30,760 nucleotides of DNA from NCBI GenBank assembly GCA_900547805.1, contig URIE01000007.1:1-30760 (forward strand). The letters are read 5' to 3'. The DNA comes from an uncultured Collinsella sp. (lineage in GTDB: Bacteria; Actinomycetota; Coriobacteriia; Coriobacteriales; Coriobacteriaceae). Shown here piece after piece: positions 24,682-30,760 of this stretch (within the stretch, counting starts at the first letter, position 1; every line of letters begins with the position of its first letter). Under the pieces are notes generated by a model. The model was not told where the DNA came from. It searched no databases and worked only from the letters and a program-made list of their open reading frames with translations. A program made the position numbers and the translations under genes.

Positions 24682-25305
24682 TTAACTGTTCTTCATGACA
24701 ATCGAATCCACAACATCGGCCACATTCTCACAGCAGTCGGCACAGTACTCCAAGAAGGCGTAGACGTCACGCCAGGCGATAACCTCGAGCGGATCCTTAC
24801 CGTTGACATGCAGGTTGCGCATGGCGTTGATGTAGAGCTCGTCGGCCTCGGACTCGATGGTGTTGATCTGGATGACCAGCTCGCGCAGCGTTTTGGACTT
24901 GCGGTAGTTGGGAAGCTCGACCATCAGGTCCTTCATGGCGCGGCAGGCATCGGTTACCTTGTGGGCGATGACGATGGCGTCGGGATGGATGCCCTGAATG
25001 TTGGTGAAGTAGACGCGCTGCACGACACCCTCGATGCGGTCGAGCACGGTGTCGAGTGAGCAACTCATCAGATCCAGATCCTCGCGCTCGAGTGGGGTGA
25101 TAAAGGCGGTGAGCAAGGCGTCTTCGAGCTCGTGGTGCTTCTTGTCTGCCGCATGCTCAATCGCATGCATCTTATCGAGCATGTCGTGGATCTGCGCGGG
25201 GTCAAAGTTCTCAAAAATCTTGGTGAGCAGCTCTGCGGCCTGGACGGCGAGGTCGGCGCAAGCGACGTAGTTGTCAAAGTAGAACGAATCAGGTTTCTTA
25301 GCCAT
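24682..25305 (-). CDS. DUF47/PhoU-like accessory protein of the PiT transporter
   Basis: This 207-residue all-helical protein is of the DUF47 family (PhoU-related), usually encoded beside PiT phosphate permeases and thought to regulate them. It contains repeated PhoU-like helix pairs, including IHDMLDKMHAIEHAADKKHH, AFITPLEREDLDLMSCSLDT, VLDRIEGVVQRVYF and INTIESEADELYINAMRNL. AFITPLEREDL is a strong marker for this family. The start at 25305 has GAAAGGA nine bases before it. It follows the permease gene by 67 bases on the same strand, a likely operon. The window thus has two PhoU relatives, this and the PhoU of the pst operon. Confidence 0.93.
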   Translation of the reverse strand: MAKKPDSFYFDNYVACADLAVQAAELLTKIFENFDPAQIHDMLDKMHAIEHAADKKHHELEDALLTAFITPLEREDLDLMSCSLDTVLDRIEGVVQRVYFTNIQGIHPDAIVIAHKVTDACRAMKDLMVELPNYRKSKTLRELVIQINTIESEADELYINAMRNLHVNGKDPLEVIAWRDVYAFLEYCADCCENVADVVDSIVMKNS

Positions 25306-25372
25306 GGGTGGGTCCTTTCGAGGCGAAGACGGGTGGGCGAAGTGTTGCGGTCCGGATGGACGTTCGGTTTGA

Positions 25373-26422
25373 CTAGAGGAACATCATGAACAGCTTGGCC
25401 ATGACAAAGCTGATGAGTCCGCAGGCGGGGAAGGTGAAGAACCAGGTGAACATCATGTCCTTGACGACGCCGAAGTTGATGGCCGAGAGGCGCTTGACGG
25501 CACCGACGCCCATGATGGCGCAGGTTTTGATGTGGGTGGAGGACACGGGGATGCCGGTAAGGGTGGCAAGCAGCAGGTTCGCGGCGCCCGCGAGGTCGGC
25601 GGAGAAGCCCTGATACTTCTCGAGCTTAACCATGCTCTGGCCGACGGACTTGATGATGCGCTCACCGCCCACGCTGGTGCCGATACCCATAGTGGCCGAG
25701 CACAGCAGCATAATCCAGATGGGGATGCCGGCATCGCCGACGCTCGTCTGGCCGTTTGCGAAGGCTACGCCTAAAAAGAGCACGCCGATGAACTTCTGTC
25801 CATCCTGCGCGCCGTGCATAAAGCTCATGGCCGCAGCGCTCGCGATCTGAGCGTATTTAAAGAAGACATTGGCACGTCGCCTGTTGGCGGCGGCGAAAAG
25901 AATCGAGACGAGTTTGCACAGGACCCAGCCCATGACAAAGCCCAGGCCGATGGAGAGCGCCAGGCCGTAGATGACCTTCATCCACTCGTGGACGTTGACG
26001 CTGTTCGCGCCGCCGAGGGCGATAGCGGCACCGGTCAGGCCGGCGATAAGGCTGTGGCTTTGCGAGGTGGGGATGCCAAAACGCGACGCTGTGGCGCCGT
26101 AGACGACGATGGAGAACAGCGCCGCGCACAGACAGGCGAGCGCCATGGTGCTGTTTCCGCCAAAGTCGACGATATGTGAGATGGTGTTGGCGACGCTCGC
26201 ATTAAAGTGCGTCATGATGAGCACGCCGAGGAAGTTGAATGCGGCGCTCATGAGAATGGCGGCGCGGGCGGGCATGCAACGCGTAGTGACGCAGGTCGCG
26301 ATGGCGTTGGGCGCGTCGGTCCATCCATTGACGAAGATGGCGCCCAACGCGAGGATCACGGTGACGGCAAGGACTGGGTTCGACACAATTTGGCCGAGGA
26401 AGGTTGAGAACGTTACGTCCAT
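25373..26422 (-). CDS. PiT-family inorganic phosphate permease
   Basis: PiT permeases import phosphate, usually as a metal-phosphate complex, driven by the ion gradient. The 349-residue protein has about nine to ten membrane segments. The first family repeat appears as FVNGWTDAPNAIATCVTTR near residue 31, and the second half shows MSFMHGAQDGQKFIGVLFLG and TGIPVSSTHIKTCAIMGVG. The usual GANDxANA motif is altered to GWTDAPNA. It is the short form, similar in size to Gram-positive Pit proteins. The ATG at 26422 has a weak ribosome site (GAGAAAG). It is co-directional with the DUF47 gene. Confidence 0.94.
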   Translation of the reverse strand: MDVTFSTFLGQIVSNPVLAVTVILALGAIFVNGWTDAPNAIATCVTTRCMPARAAILMSAAFNFLGVLIMTHFNASVANTISHIVDFGGNSTMALACLCAALFSIVVYGATASRFGIPTSQSHSLIAGLTGAAIALGGANSVNVHEWMKVIYGLALSIGLGFVMGWVLCKLVSILFAAANRRRANVFFKYAQIASAAAMSFMHGAQDGQKFIGVLFLGVAFANGQTSVGDAGIPIWIMLLCSATMGIGTSVGGERIIKSVGQSMVKLEKYQGFSADLAGAANLLLATLTGIPVSSTHIKTCAIMGVGAVKRLSAINFGVVKDMMFTWFFTFPACGLISFVMAKLFMMFL

Positions 26423-26672
26423 ATATGGGCTTTCTCGAAGTTTGCAGACACGTTACAAAAACATGATAAATCGTATCACCTCCTGCGGGTCTCTTTACCG
26501 AGTTCTGATGGGAGAAGTGAACTTTTTGGCACTAAAATTGAATATTAGCCCTGTTGACCGCGGGTGTTCTTTTTGCTAACACGCCATGCGGACACGTGCG
26601 ATTACTACGACACTCCAAAACCACAGTCTGTTCGCTTTACAACATGCAAACATGCGTTCGATAATAGGGGGC
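26423..26672. promoter_or_regulatory. divergent intergenic region between pit and the small hypothetical gene
   Basis: This 250-base, A+T-rich gap must hold promoters for both strands. On + there is TTGACC (26554-26559) with TAACAC (26577-26582) at a 17-base spacing, a fair match. On the minus strand TATCAT-like and T-rich stretches occur near 26460-26480, but no clear pair is seen. No convincing Pho box was found. GGGG at 26667-26670 is the ribosome site for the + gene. Confidence 0.35.
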
Positions 26673-27011
26673 ATGGAATATCGACAGACAGACGGCAAAA
26701 CTCGGCGCGTACACAAGCAGTATGTGGACGTCGTGGCTCGCATCCTCGCGGGCGGACAAGTCGTGCCGGTCACCGTCTGCTGGGTCGACGGCCGTTGTTT
26801 TACGATCGACGAAATTATCTCGACCACCGGGTTTGGCCTGATGGTCCACGGCATCCGTACGGCAACATATAAGGTGCGTTTTGGCGGGCACGCGACCGAG
26901 TTGTATCTGGAGGACCAGACGCGCGAGCGGGCAGACGGCTCGCAGACACACGTGATGCGTTGGTGGGTCTGGGCCTTTGATCGTACGCTTGAGGGCGAGC
27001 GCCGTAGGTAA
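26673..27011 (+). CDS. small uncharacterised protein (DUF6504-like features)
   Basis: This 112-residue protein has no signal peptide or membrane segment. It starts MEYRQTDGKTRRVHKQYVDV and continues VPVTVCWVDGRCFTIDEIIS, YKVRFGGHATELYLEDQ and THVMRWWVWAFDR. The pattern of a short beta-rich domain with 'WxxGRxF', 'YxVRxGGxxTELYLE' and 'RWWV' recalls DUF6504-type proteins, often found with error-prone DNA polymerase genes, but I hold this loosely. The ATG at 26673 has GGGG two bases upstream; the frame is open from 26586. It ends inside the left arm of a 14-bp inverted repeat. No functional neighbour explains it. Confidence 0.7.
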   Translation: MEYRQTDGKTRRVHKQYVDVVARILAGGQVVPVTVCWVDGRCFTIDEIISTTGFGLMVHGIRTATYKVRFGGHATELYLEDQTRERADGSQTHVMRWWVWAFDRTLEGERRR

Positions 27012-27062
27012 GGACGTGCGGCATTCGGGTACAATGGCAGGAATCTTGTTACCTACGGCGCT
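26998..27062. repeat. 14-bp perfect inverted repeat around the BI-1 promoter region
   Basis: AGCGCCGTAGGTAA (26998-27011) and TTACCTACGGCGCT (27049-27062) are exact reverse complements, with 37 bases between. The left arm ends at the stop codon of the upstream gene. GGGTACAATGG, a probable -10 (TACAAT 27030-27035), lies between the arms. Only transcripts reading in from upstream would carry both arms. Confidence 0.8.
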
Positions 27063-27089
27063 GTCGTGCGCTTTTTGAAAGGACGAAGT

Positions 27090-27785
27090 ATGAACGATAT
27101 CCAGGGCTATCAGAACGGCCCCGTCGAGAGCGGCGCAAGCCGCGCCAAGGAGATGTCGCCGCGCGCGTACAATCTCGCCATGTCTGCCCTGATCTTCTTG
27201 GGCTTTTGCGCCATGGGCGCCGGCGCCTACTTTACGAGCACCATGTCGTTTGCGCGCATGATGATGAGCGGCGCCGCCTTGCCGCTGGTCTTTGGCTCGT
27301 TTATTTTGACCATCGTCGGCATGGTCATGATGTCGGCCGCCGCCAGCAAGCAGTCCGTGGGCCTGTCCCTTGTGGGCTACGTAATCTTTGCGAGTACCTT
27401 TGGCCTGACCGCGTCGTTTGGCCTTGCCAACTATGACCTGCCCACCATCAACACCGCTTTTATCGCCACGGCCGCCATCACCTTTGTCTTTGGCGCGCTT
27501 GGCGTGACCTTCCCCAAGTTTTTCCAGCGTGTGTATGGCATCGGTTTTGGTATTCTGCTCGCCACTATTCTGGTTGAGATCGTGCTGATGTTCATGGGCG
27601 TTTCGCAGTCCATCACCGACCTGATCGTGATTGTGGTGTTCGCTGGCTTTATTGGCTACGACACCTATGTTGCCACGACGGTGCCGCCTACGCTGCCCAA
27701 CGCCGTGCTCATGGCCTCTAACCTGTTCGTGGATATTATCAACGTGTTCCTGCGCATTCTGAACATCCTCGGCCGTCGCGACTAG
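27090..27785 (+). CDS. Bax inhibitor-1 (BI-1/YccA) family membrane protein
   Basis: This 231-residue protein has a 30-residue cytoplasmic start and seven membrane segments from about residue 30 to 215. It ends with the BI-1 signature region GFIGYDTYVATTVPP, then ASNLFVDIINVFLRILNILG and RRD. Bacterial members of this family (e.g. YetJ) are pH-sensitive calcium leak channels; YccA in E. coli modulates FtsH protease. Which role applies here is unknown. ATG 27090 follows AAAGGACG; an in-frame GTG at 27066 lacks a ribosome site. It is followed by a strong terminator. Confidence 0.93.
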   Translation: MNDIQGYQNGPVESGASRAKEMSPRAYNLAMSALIFLGFCAMGAGAYFTSTMSFARMMMSGAALPLVFGSFILTIVGMVMMSAAASKQSVGLSLVGYVIFASTFGLTASFGLANYDLPTINTAFIATAAITFVFGALGVTFPKFFQRVYGIGFGILLATILVEIVLMFMGVSQSITDLIVIVVFAGFIGYDTYVATTVPPTLPNAVLMASNLFVDIINVFLRILNILGRRD

Positions 27786-27831
27786 TGGCGAATTGCGGCG
27801 GTGCTTGCCGTGCGTGCAAATCGATGCGAAA

Positions 27832-27857
27832 GGCGGTCCTTCGGGGCCGTCTTTTTT
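27832..27857 (+). terminator. intrinsic terminator after the BI-1 gene
   Basis: GGCGGTCC (27832-27839) pairs with GGGCCGTC (27844-27851), with two G-U pairs and a UUCG tetraloop, followed by six T. Confidence 0.92.
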
Positions 27858-27870
27858 GTACGCGGCGGGG

Positions 27871-27876
27871 TATCAT
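27871..27876 (+). promoter_or_regulatory. possible -10 for the PARG-like gene
   Basis: GGGGTATCATGG holds TATCAT (27871-27876), 48 bases before the ATG at 27924 and just after the preceding terminator. Its form resembles GGGTACAATGG upstream of the BI-1 gene. No clear -35. Confidence 0.35.
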
Positions 27877-27923
27877 GGATGGGAAAAGCCGATAGCGGCA
27901 GAGACCGAGAAAGGTGACCACTT

Positions 27924-29057
27924 ATGGCAGACGTCGACAACAGGAACCGTAACCGCAGGTCCAACCGAGCGGGTCAGCCCAATCCCAAGCGCGAGGCCCG
28001 TGCCAAGGCCGCCGAGCGTCACGTGGCAACTGTGTCCGAAGCGTGCGCCAAGGATATCGAGCGTTCGCTTGCCGGTGTTCGCGAGTTTGACGGTATGCCT
28101 GCCGGCTTTGTCTCGGCGATGAAGGCCAAGGTTCAGAGTGCTGTGGCCACCGAAGAGCAGGTCGCCGAGGACGTCGAGAACGCGGAGACTGCCGAGGTCG
28201 AGGCAGCGCCCGAGACCGAGGCGGCGCCCGAGCCCGTCGAGGAGCCTGCCGAGGAAATCGCCGAAGCTGAGTCCGCGCCTGCTGAGGAGCCCGCTCCGGT
28301 CCTGCCCGAGGTCACTGTGCTTGATGCCTCCGCCACGCAGGCAATCCTCGATAACGGTCGCGGCTATGCGCAGTTCTGCGACATGGCCGTGCTCGCCTTT
28401 GCCTCGTTTACCAATCCGGGCGGTGGATATATTCAGGGTTATCTGGGCCAGGAGGCCACGCTGTGCGCCGATTCGTATCTGTACAACGTCCTCGATAAGC
28501 AGCGTAAATGGTACGGTGAGAACCGTCGCCGCAACATCAACTGTGAGCTGTACCGCAACCGTGCGCTGGTGGTGCCCGCGGTGCGCTTCGAGCGCAAGCA
28601 TGTGCACGCCTATGCTGACGTGATCGTCGCCGCTGCACCCAACGCCAAGCGTGCTCGCCAGGAGTACCGCGTGAGCGACGATGCCTTGCTTGACGCCCTG
28701 CGCGACCGCATTCGCTTTGTGCTTGCTATCTGCGATGAGCTTGGCCGCGAGAAGCTCGTAGTGGGTGCTTGGGGCTGCGAGAACAACGGCTTTGACGCAG
28801 AGGCCGTGGCCGAGCTCTTCCGCAAGGAGCTCGCATCGGGCGACTTCAAGGTCAAGCAGGTCTTCTTTGCCGTGCCCTCTACGCGCTGGGACGAGGACTT
28901 CGCCAAATTCGAGCACGTGCTGGCAAACTTCCCCGAGCGAAACGAGGAGTCCTATGCTCAGGTTGCCGCCCGCGCCGCAGCCGCCCGTGCCGCCGAGCAG
29001 GCTCAGGCCGCTGCCGAGGATGACGAGGATGACGACGACTGGCGCAAGTACCTGTAA
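27924..29057 (+). CDS. TIGR02452/PARG-like macrodomain protein with altered signature
   Basis: This 377-residue protein has an N-terminal basic helical part (1-70), a low-complexity acidic linker (about 75-135, Glu/Ala/Pro) and a macrodomain of the bacterial-type poly(ADP-ribose) glycohydrolase group: ILDNGRGYAQFCDMAVLAFA, then SFTNPGGGYIQGYLGQEATL, and VGAWGCENNGFD late in the fold. Known PARGs carry GGG-X6-8-QEE with the second Glu catalytic. Here GGG is 166-168 and the signature reads Q176-E177-A178, so the catalytic Glu appears to be Ala. It may bind ADP-ribose without hydrolysing it, or use another residue. The C-terminus is acidic (EDDEDDDD). AAAGG precedes the ATG. No ADP-ribosyltransferase is nearby. 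Confidence 0.88.
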   Translation: MADVDNRNRNRRSNRAGQPNPKREARAKAAERHVATVSEACAKDIERSLAGVREFDGMPAGFVSAMKAKVQSAVATEEQVAEDVENAETAEVEAAPETEAAPEPVEEPAEEIAEAESAPAEEPAPVLPEVTVLDASATQAILDNGRGYAQFCDMAVLAFASFTNPGGGYIQGYLGQEATLCADSYLYNVLDKQRKWYGENRRRNINCELYRNRALVVPAVRFERKHVHAYADVIVAAAPNAKRARQEYRVSDDALLDALRDRIRFVLAICDELGREKLVVGAWGCENNGFDAEAVAELFRKELASGDFKVKQVFFAVPSTRWDEDFAKFEHVLANFPERNEESYAQVAARAAAARAAEQAQAAAEDDEDDDDWRKYL

Positions 29058-29082
29058 ACGGTGCTCGTGATGCGATATACCG

Positions 29083-29116
29083 AGCCGACGGGAGAGGCTG
29101 CTCCTGTCGGCTTTTT
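29083..29116 (+). terminator. intrinsic terminator after the PARG-like gene
   Basis: AGCCGACGGGAG (29083-29094) and CTCCTGTCGGCT (29101-29112) form a 12-bp stem with one G-U pair and a 6-base loop, followed by TTTTT. It lies 25 bases after the stop codon. Confidence 0.93.
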
Positions 29117-29135
29117 ATTGAGTGGGGAGCTTACG

Positions 29136-29795
29136 ATGAAAAACGTTCTGTGCTTTGGTGACAGCAACACCTATGGTTACGATCCGGCGGGCATGCGCGA
29201 CGGTACCGCGGTGCGCTATGCACAGGATGTGCGCTGGTGTGGCGTGGTCCAACGTGACTTAGGCGAGGGCTGGCATGTAATTGAAGAAGGCCTCAACGGC
29301 CGCACGACGGTACGCGACGACATGTGCCATCTGGACACTAACCTCAACGGCATTCGCGCGCTTCCGATGCTGCTCGAGGCTCATAAGCCGCTGGACGCCA
29401 TTGTGATCATGCTGGGCACCAACGACTGTAAGACGGTCTTTAACGTGACAGCTTCCGATATCGCCCGTGGCGCCATGGCGCTGATTCGCGCCGTCCGCGC
29501 GTTTCCGTGGACCGGCGCTGCGCCTTGCCCGCGCATCCTGCTGATGGCTCCTATCAAGATCAAGCCGCAGATCGCCGATGTATATATGACCGATTTTGAC
29601 GAGCGTTCCGTCGAGGCATCTGAACATTTTGGCGAGTACTATGCGCACGTGGCCGAGCAGTTTGGCTGCGACTTTTTGAATGCCGCCGAGTTTGCCGAGC
29701 CGGGCGATATCGACTATCTGCATATGATGCCCGAAAGCCACGAGAGCTTGGGACATGCCGTGGCAGCCAAGCTCCAAGAGATGCTCGGTGAGTAG
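29136..29795 (+). CDS. SGNH/GDSL-family hydrolase (arylesterase-like)
   Basis: This 219-residue cytoplasmic protein has no signal peptide. The SGNH blocks are in order: CFGDSNTYGYDP with nucleophile S10, the Gly block EEGLNGRTTVRDD, the Asn block MLGTNDCKTVFN and the Asp-His block IDYLHMMPESHESLG. Such enzymes hydrolyse ester bonds in lipids, acetylated sugars or small esters; the substrate cannot be read from sequence. The block GDSNTYG...GLNGRTT is closest to the arylesterase/acetylxylan-type subgroup. ATG 29136 follows GGGGAG (29124-29129), placed just after the terminator of the previous gene, so it needs its own promoter or read-through. Confidence 0.92.
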   Translation: MKNVLCFGDSNTYGYDPAGMRDGTAVRYAQDVRWCGVVQRDLGEGWHVIEEGLNGRTTVRDDMCHLDTNLNGIRALPMLLEAHKPLDAIVIMLGTNDCKTVFNVTASDIARGAMALIRAVRAFPWTGAAPCPRILLMAPIKIKPQIADVYMTDFDERSVEASEHFGEYYAHVAEQFGCDFLNAAEFAEPGDIDYLHMMPESHESLGHAVAAKLQEMLGE

Positions 29796-29807
29796 CGCGA
29801 CCCCAAG

Positions 29808-29844
29808 CCACCGCAAAGGGGACAGGCACCTTTGTGGTGGTTTT
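29808..29844. repeat. REP-like palindrome, also a likely terminator
   Basis: CCACCGCAAAGG (29808-29819) and CCTTTGTGGTGG (29829-29840) form a 12-bp stem with one G-U pair and loop GGACAGGCA, followed by TTTT. The core AAGGGGACAGGCACCTTT resembles palindromic repeats dispersed in several bacterial genomes. It sits 13 bases after the hydrolase stop and may terminate that gene. Only one copy is in this window. Confidence 0.65.
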
Positions 29845-29874
29845 GCCCGGGTAAACGAACGGATTGGCTGCCAT

Positions 29875-30486
29875 ATGGGCATGGACGAGCTCATCGACCT
29901 CTTTGCCGAGGGCGATGAGCTCGTCTCCAATACCGCTTTTGAGGATTTGGATCTTGCCTGCGACGTGGCGAACAGCGCGACCTTCGATGGCGTCGTGTTC
30001 CGATCTTGCGAGTTCGATAGCGTTGACTGGAGCGGCTCGACGTTTCGCGACGTGGTGTTTCGCGGTTGCCGCTTTATCCGCTGCAACATGGAAGGCTGCT
30101 GGCTCAACCGCTGCGACTTCGTTGACTGCTCGGCGCCGGGGCTCAACTTGCTCAGGGCGCGTCTGTCGAGTGTGTCGTTTACATCGTGCGATTTGAGCTA
30201 TGCGAACCTTTCGGAGGGAAGCATTGGCCCCATGGCTGCGCGTGACACGCGTTTGACCGAGGCCGCACTCCAGGGGGCAAAGCTGGGGCAATTGCGCTTG
30301 GACGGCTGCGACCTGACGCGAATCGATGTGTTCAAGACGCCGCTTTCCGGCGTGGATGTATCGTGTTGTACGTTCGCGGCTCCTGTCGTCTCGGGCGACT
30401 ACCATGAGCTGCGTGGCCTGACGGTTAATGCCGAGCAGGCGTTGGCACTCTCGGGCCTGCTCGGCATCCAGCTCGCCGACGAATAG
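29875..30486 (+). CDS. pentapeptide-repeat protein
   Basis: This 203-residue protein is made mostly of pentapeptide repeats (about residues 20-165) of the A(D/N)Lxx/xxF type, for example FDGVVFRSCEF, STFRDVVFRGCRF, CDLSYANLSEG and ALQGAKLGQLRLDGCDLTR. These fold as a right-handed square beta-helix. The end GLTVNAEQALALSGLLGIQL matches the conserved cap of the bacterial pentapeptide family that includes Qnr-like proteins, some of which mimic DNA and protect gyrase. There is no specific evidence for that role here. Cysteines are unusually frequent (about ten). The ATG at 29875 has only a weak ribosome site; ATG 29881 is an alternative. Confidence 0.9.
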   Translation: MGMDELIDLFAEGDELVSNTAFEDLDLACDVANSATFDGVVFRSCEFDSVDWSGSTFRDVVFRGCRFIRCNMEGCWLNRCDFVDCSAPGLNLLRARLSSVSFTSCDLSYANLSEGSIGPMAARDTRLTEAALQGAKLGQLRLDGCDLTRIDVFKTPLSGVDVSCCTFAAPVVSGDYHELRGLTVNAEQALALSGLLGIQLADE

Positions 30487-30522
30487 GCGCCCCGGTCCTT
30501 TGCTCGACCGCTATCTAAAATC

Positions 30523-30589
30523 AAACCGTCGCAACATCCGATGATTTTTCGCGTTTGCACGATTTTCATCGAATGTTGCGACGGTTTTT
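30523..30589. repeat. 22-bp near-perfect inverted repeat, likely terminator
   Basis: AAACCGTCGCAACATCCGATGA (30523-30544) pairs with 30566-30587 at 21 of 22 positions, with a 21-base loop, followed by TTTTT overlapping the end of the stem. It lies 36 bases after the pentapeptide-protein stop. It can serve as a terminator, though the stem is far longer than needed, like the repeat at 24579-24657. Confidence 0.8.
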
Positions 30590-30688
30590 GGTGCAAGGTA
30601 GCCTGTCTTTTTTTGGCAGGTTACTGGCTATTTAGTACTGCCACAACTAACTGCGTGCCATCTACCTGCGGCTTTGCGGGGGAATATC
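30590..30688. other. intergenic region between convergent ends
   Basis: GTAGCCTGTC (30598-30607) and GGCAGGTTAC (30615-30624) form a 10-bp stem with two G-U pairs around a T7 loop, without a T run outside. CCTGCGGCTTTGCGGGGG (30665-30682) can form a short weak hairpin. Nothing else was recognised. Confidence 0.4.
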
Positions 30689-30760
30689 CTAACTTATCCC
30701 AAGCGCGTCGAAGGCGGCGCGGACGACCTGCTCGGCGGTGGGGCGGATGTAGTGCCTGCC
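30689..30760 (-). CDS. 3' end of a minus-strand gene (partial)
   Basis: Reading the minus strand from the window edge gives an open frame whose last residues are GRHYIRPTAEQVVRAAFDAL, then GIS and a TAG stop at 30689-30691. Codon choice (GCC, GTC, CGC) matches the coding style of the window. The gene's 5' part is outside the window, and 23 residues are too few to name a family. Confidence 0.45.
   Translation of the reverse strand, partial: GRHYIRPTAEQVVRAAFDALGIS

Noticed and set aside
26423..26672. Pho box upstream of pit
   Set aside because: No pair of CTGTCAT-like or TTAACA-like direct repeats with the right spacing was found.
29755..29874. N-terminal extension of the pentapeptide-repeat protein
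   Set aside because: It would overlap the hydrolase gene and run through the palindrome; the extra residues look non-coding.

Overview
The window is a 30.8 kb, G+C-rich chromosomal segment from what is most likely a member of the Coriobacteriia (Collinsella-like). This is an inference from gene order and protein character: an actinobacterial division and cell-wall (dcw) cluster without ftsA, carrying pgeF, yggS, sepF, yggT and divIVA, with strong Shine-Dalgarno sites and short intergenic gaps. No RNA gene, CRISPR array, insertion sequence or prophage was seen.

Region 1 (83-15630, all +) is the dcw cluster: mraZ, rsmH, ftsL-like, ftsI, murF, mraY, murD, ftsW, murG, murC, murB, ftsQ, ftsZ. It encodes the cytoplasmic and lipid-linked steps of peptidoglycan precursor synthesis (MurB, C, D, F, MraY, MurG), the septal synthase pair FtsW/FtsI, the FtsQ/FtsL scaffold and the FtsZ ring protein. 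murE, ddl and ftsA are not here. A strong intrinsic terminator follows ftsZ.

Region 2 (15784-21020, +) starts with pgeF (peptidoglycan editing factor), coupled by a 4-bp overlap to a complete high-affinity phosphate import operon pstS-pstC-pstA-pstB-phoU. The phosphate operon sits inside what is otherwise the ftsZ-pgeF-yggS-sepF-yggT-divIVA order. Region 3 (21140-23699, +) resumes that order: yggS, sepF, a yggT gene with no ATG, GTG or TTG start, then divIVA and a terminator.

Region 4 (23865-26422, -) holds a nitroreductase-family gene and a PiT phosphate permease with its DUF47 partner, so the window has two phosphate uptake routes. Between them lies a 26-bp perfect inverted repeat and a cluster of CCAAAG repeats.

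Region 5 (26673-30486, +) is accessory: a small uncharacterised protein, a Bax-inhibitor-1 family membrane protein, a PARG-like macrodomain protein whose QEE signature reads QEA, an SGNH hydrolase and a pentapeptide-repeat protein. Hairpins between these genes act as terminators or look like dispersed palindromic repeats. The last bases (30689-30760, -) look like the 3' end of another gene.

Most of the window is a conventional housekeeping locus. The points most worth checking are the yggT start codon, the altered PARG signature, the pst operon inside the division cluster, and the long inverted repeats.
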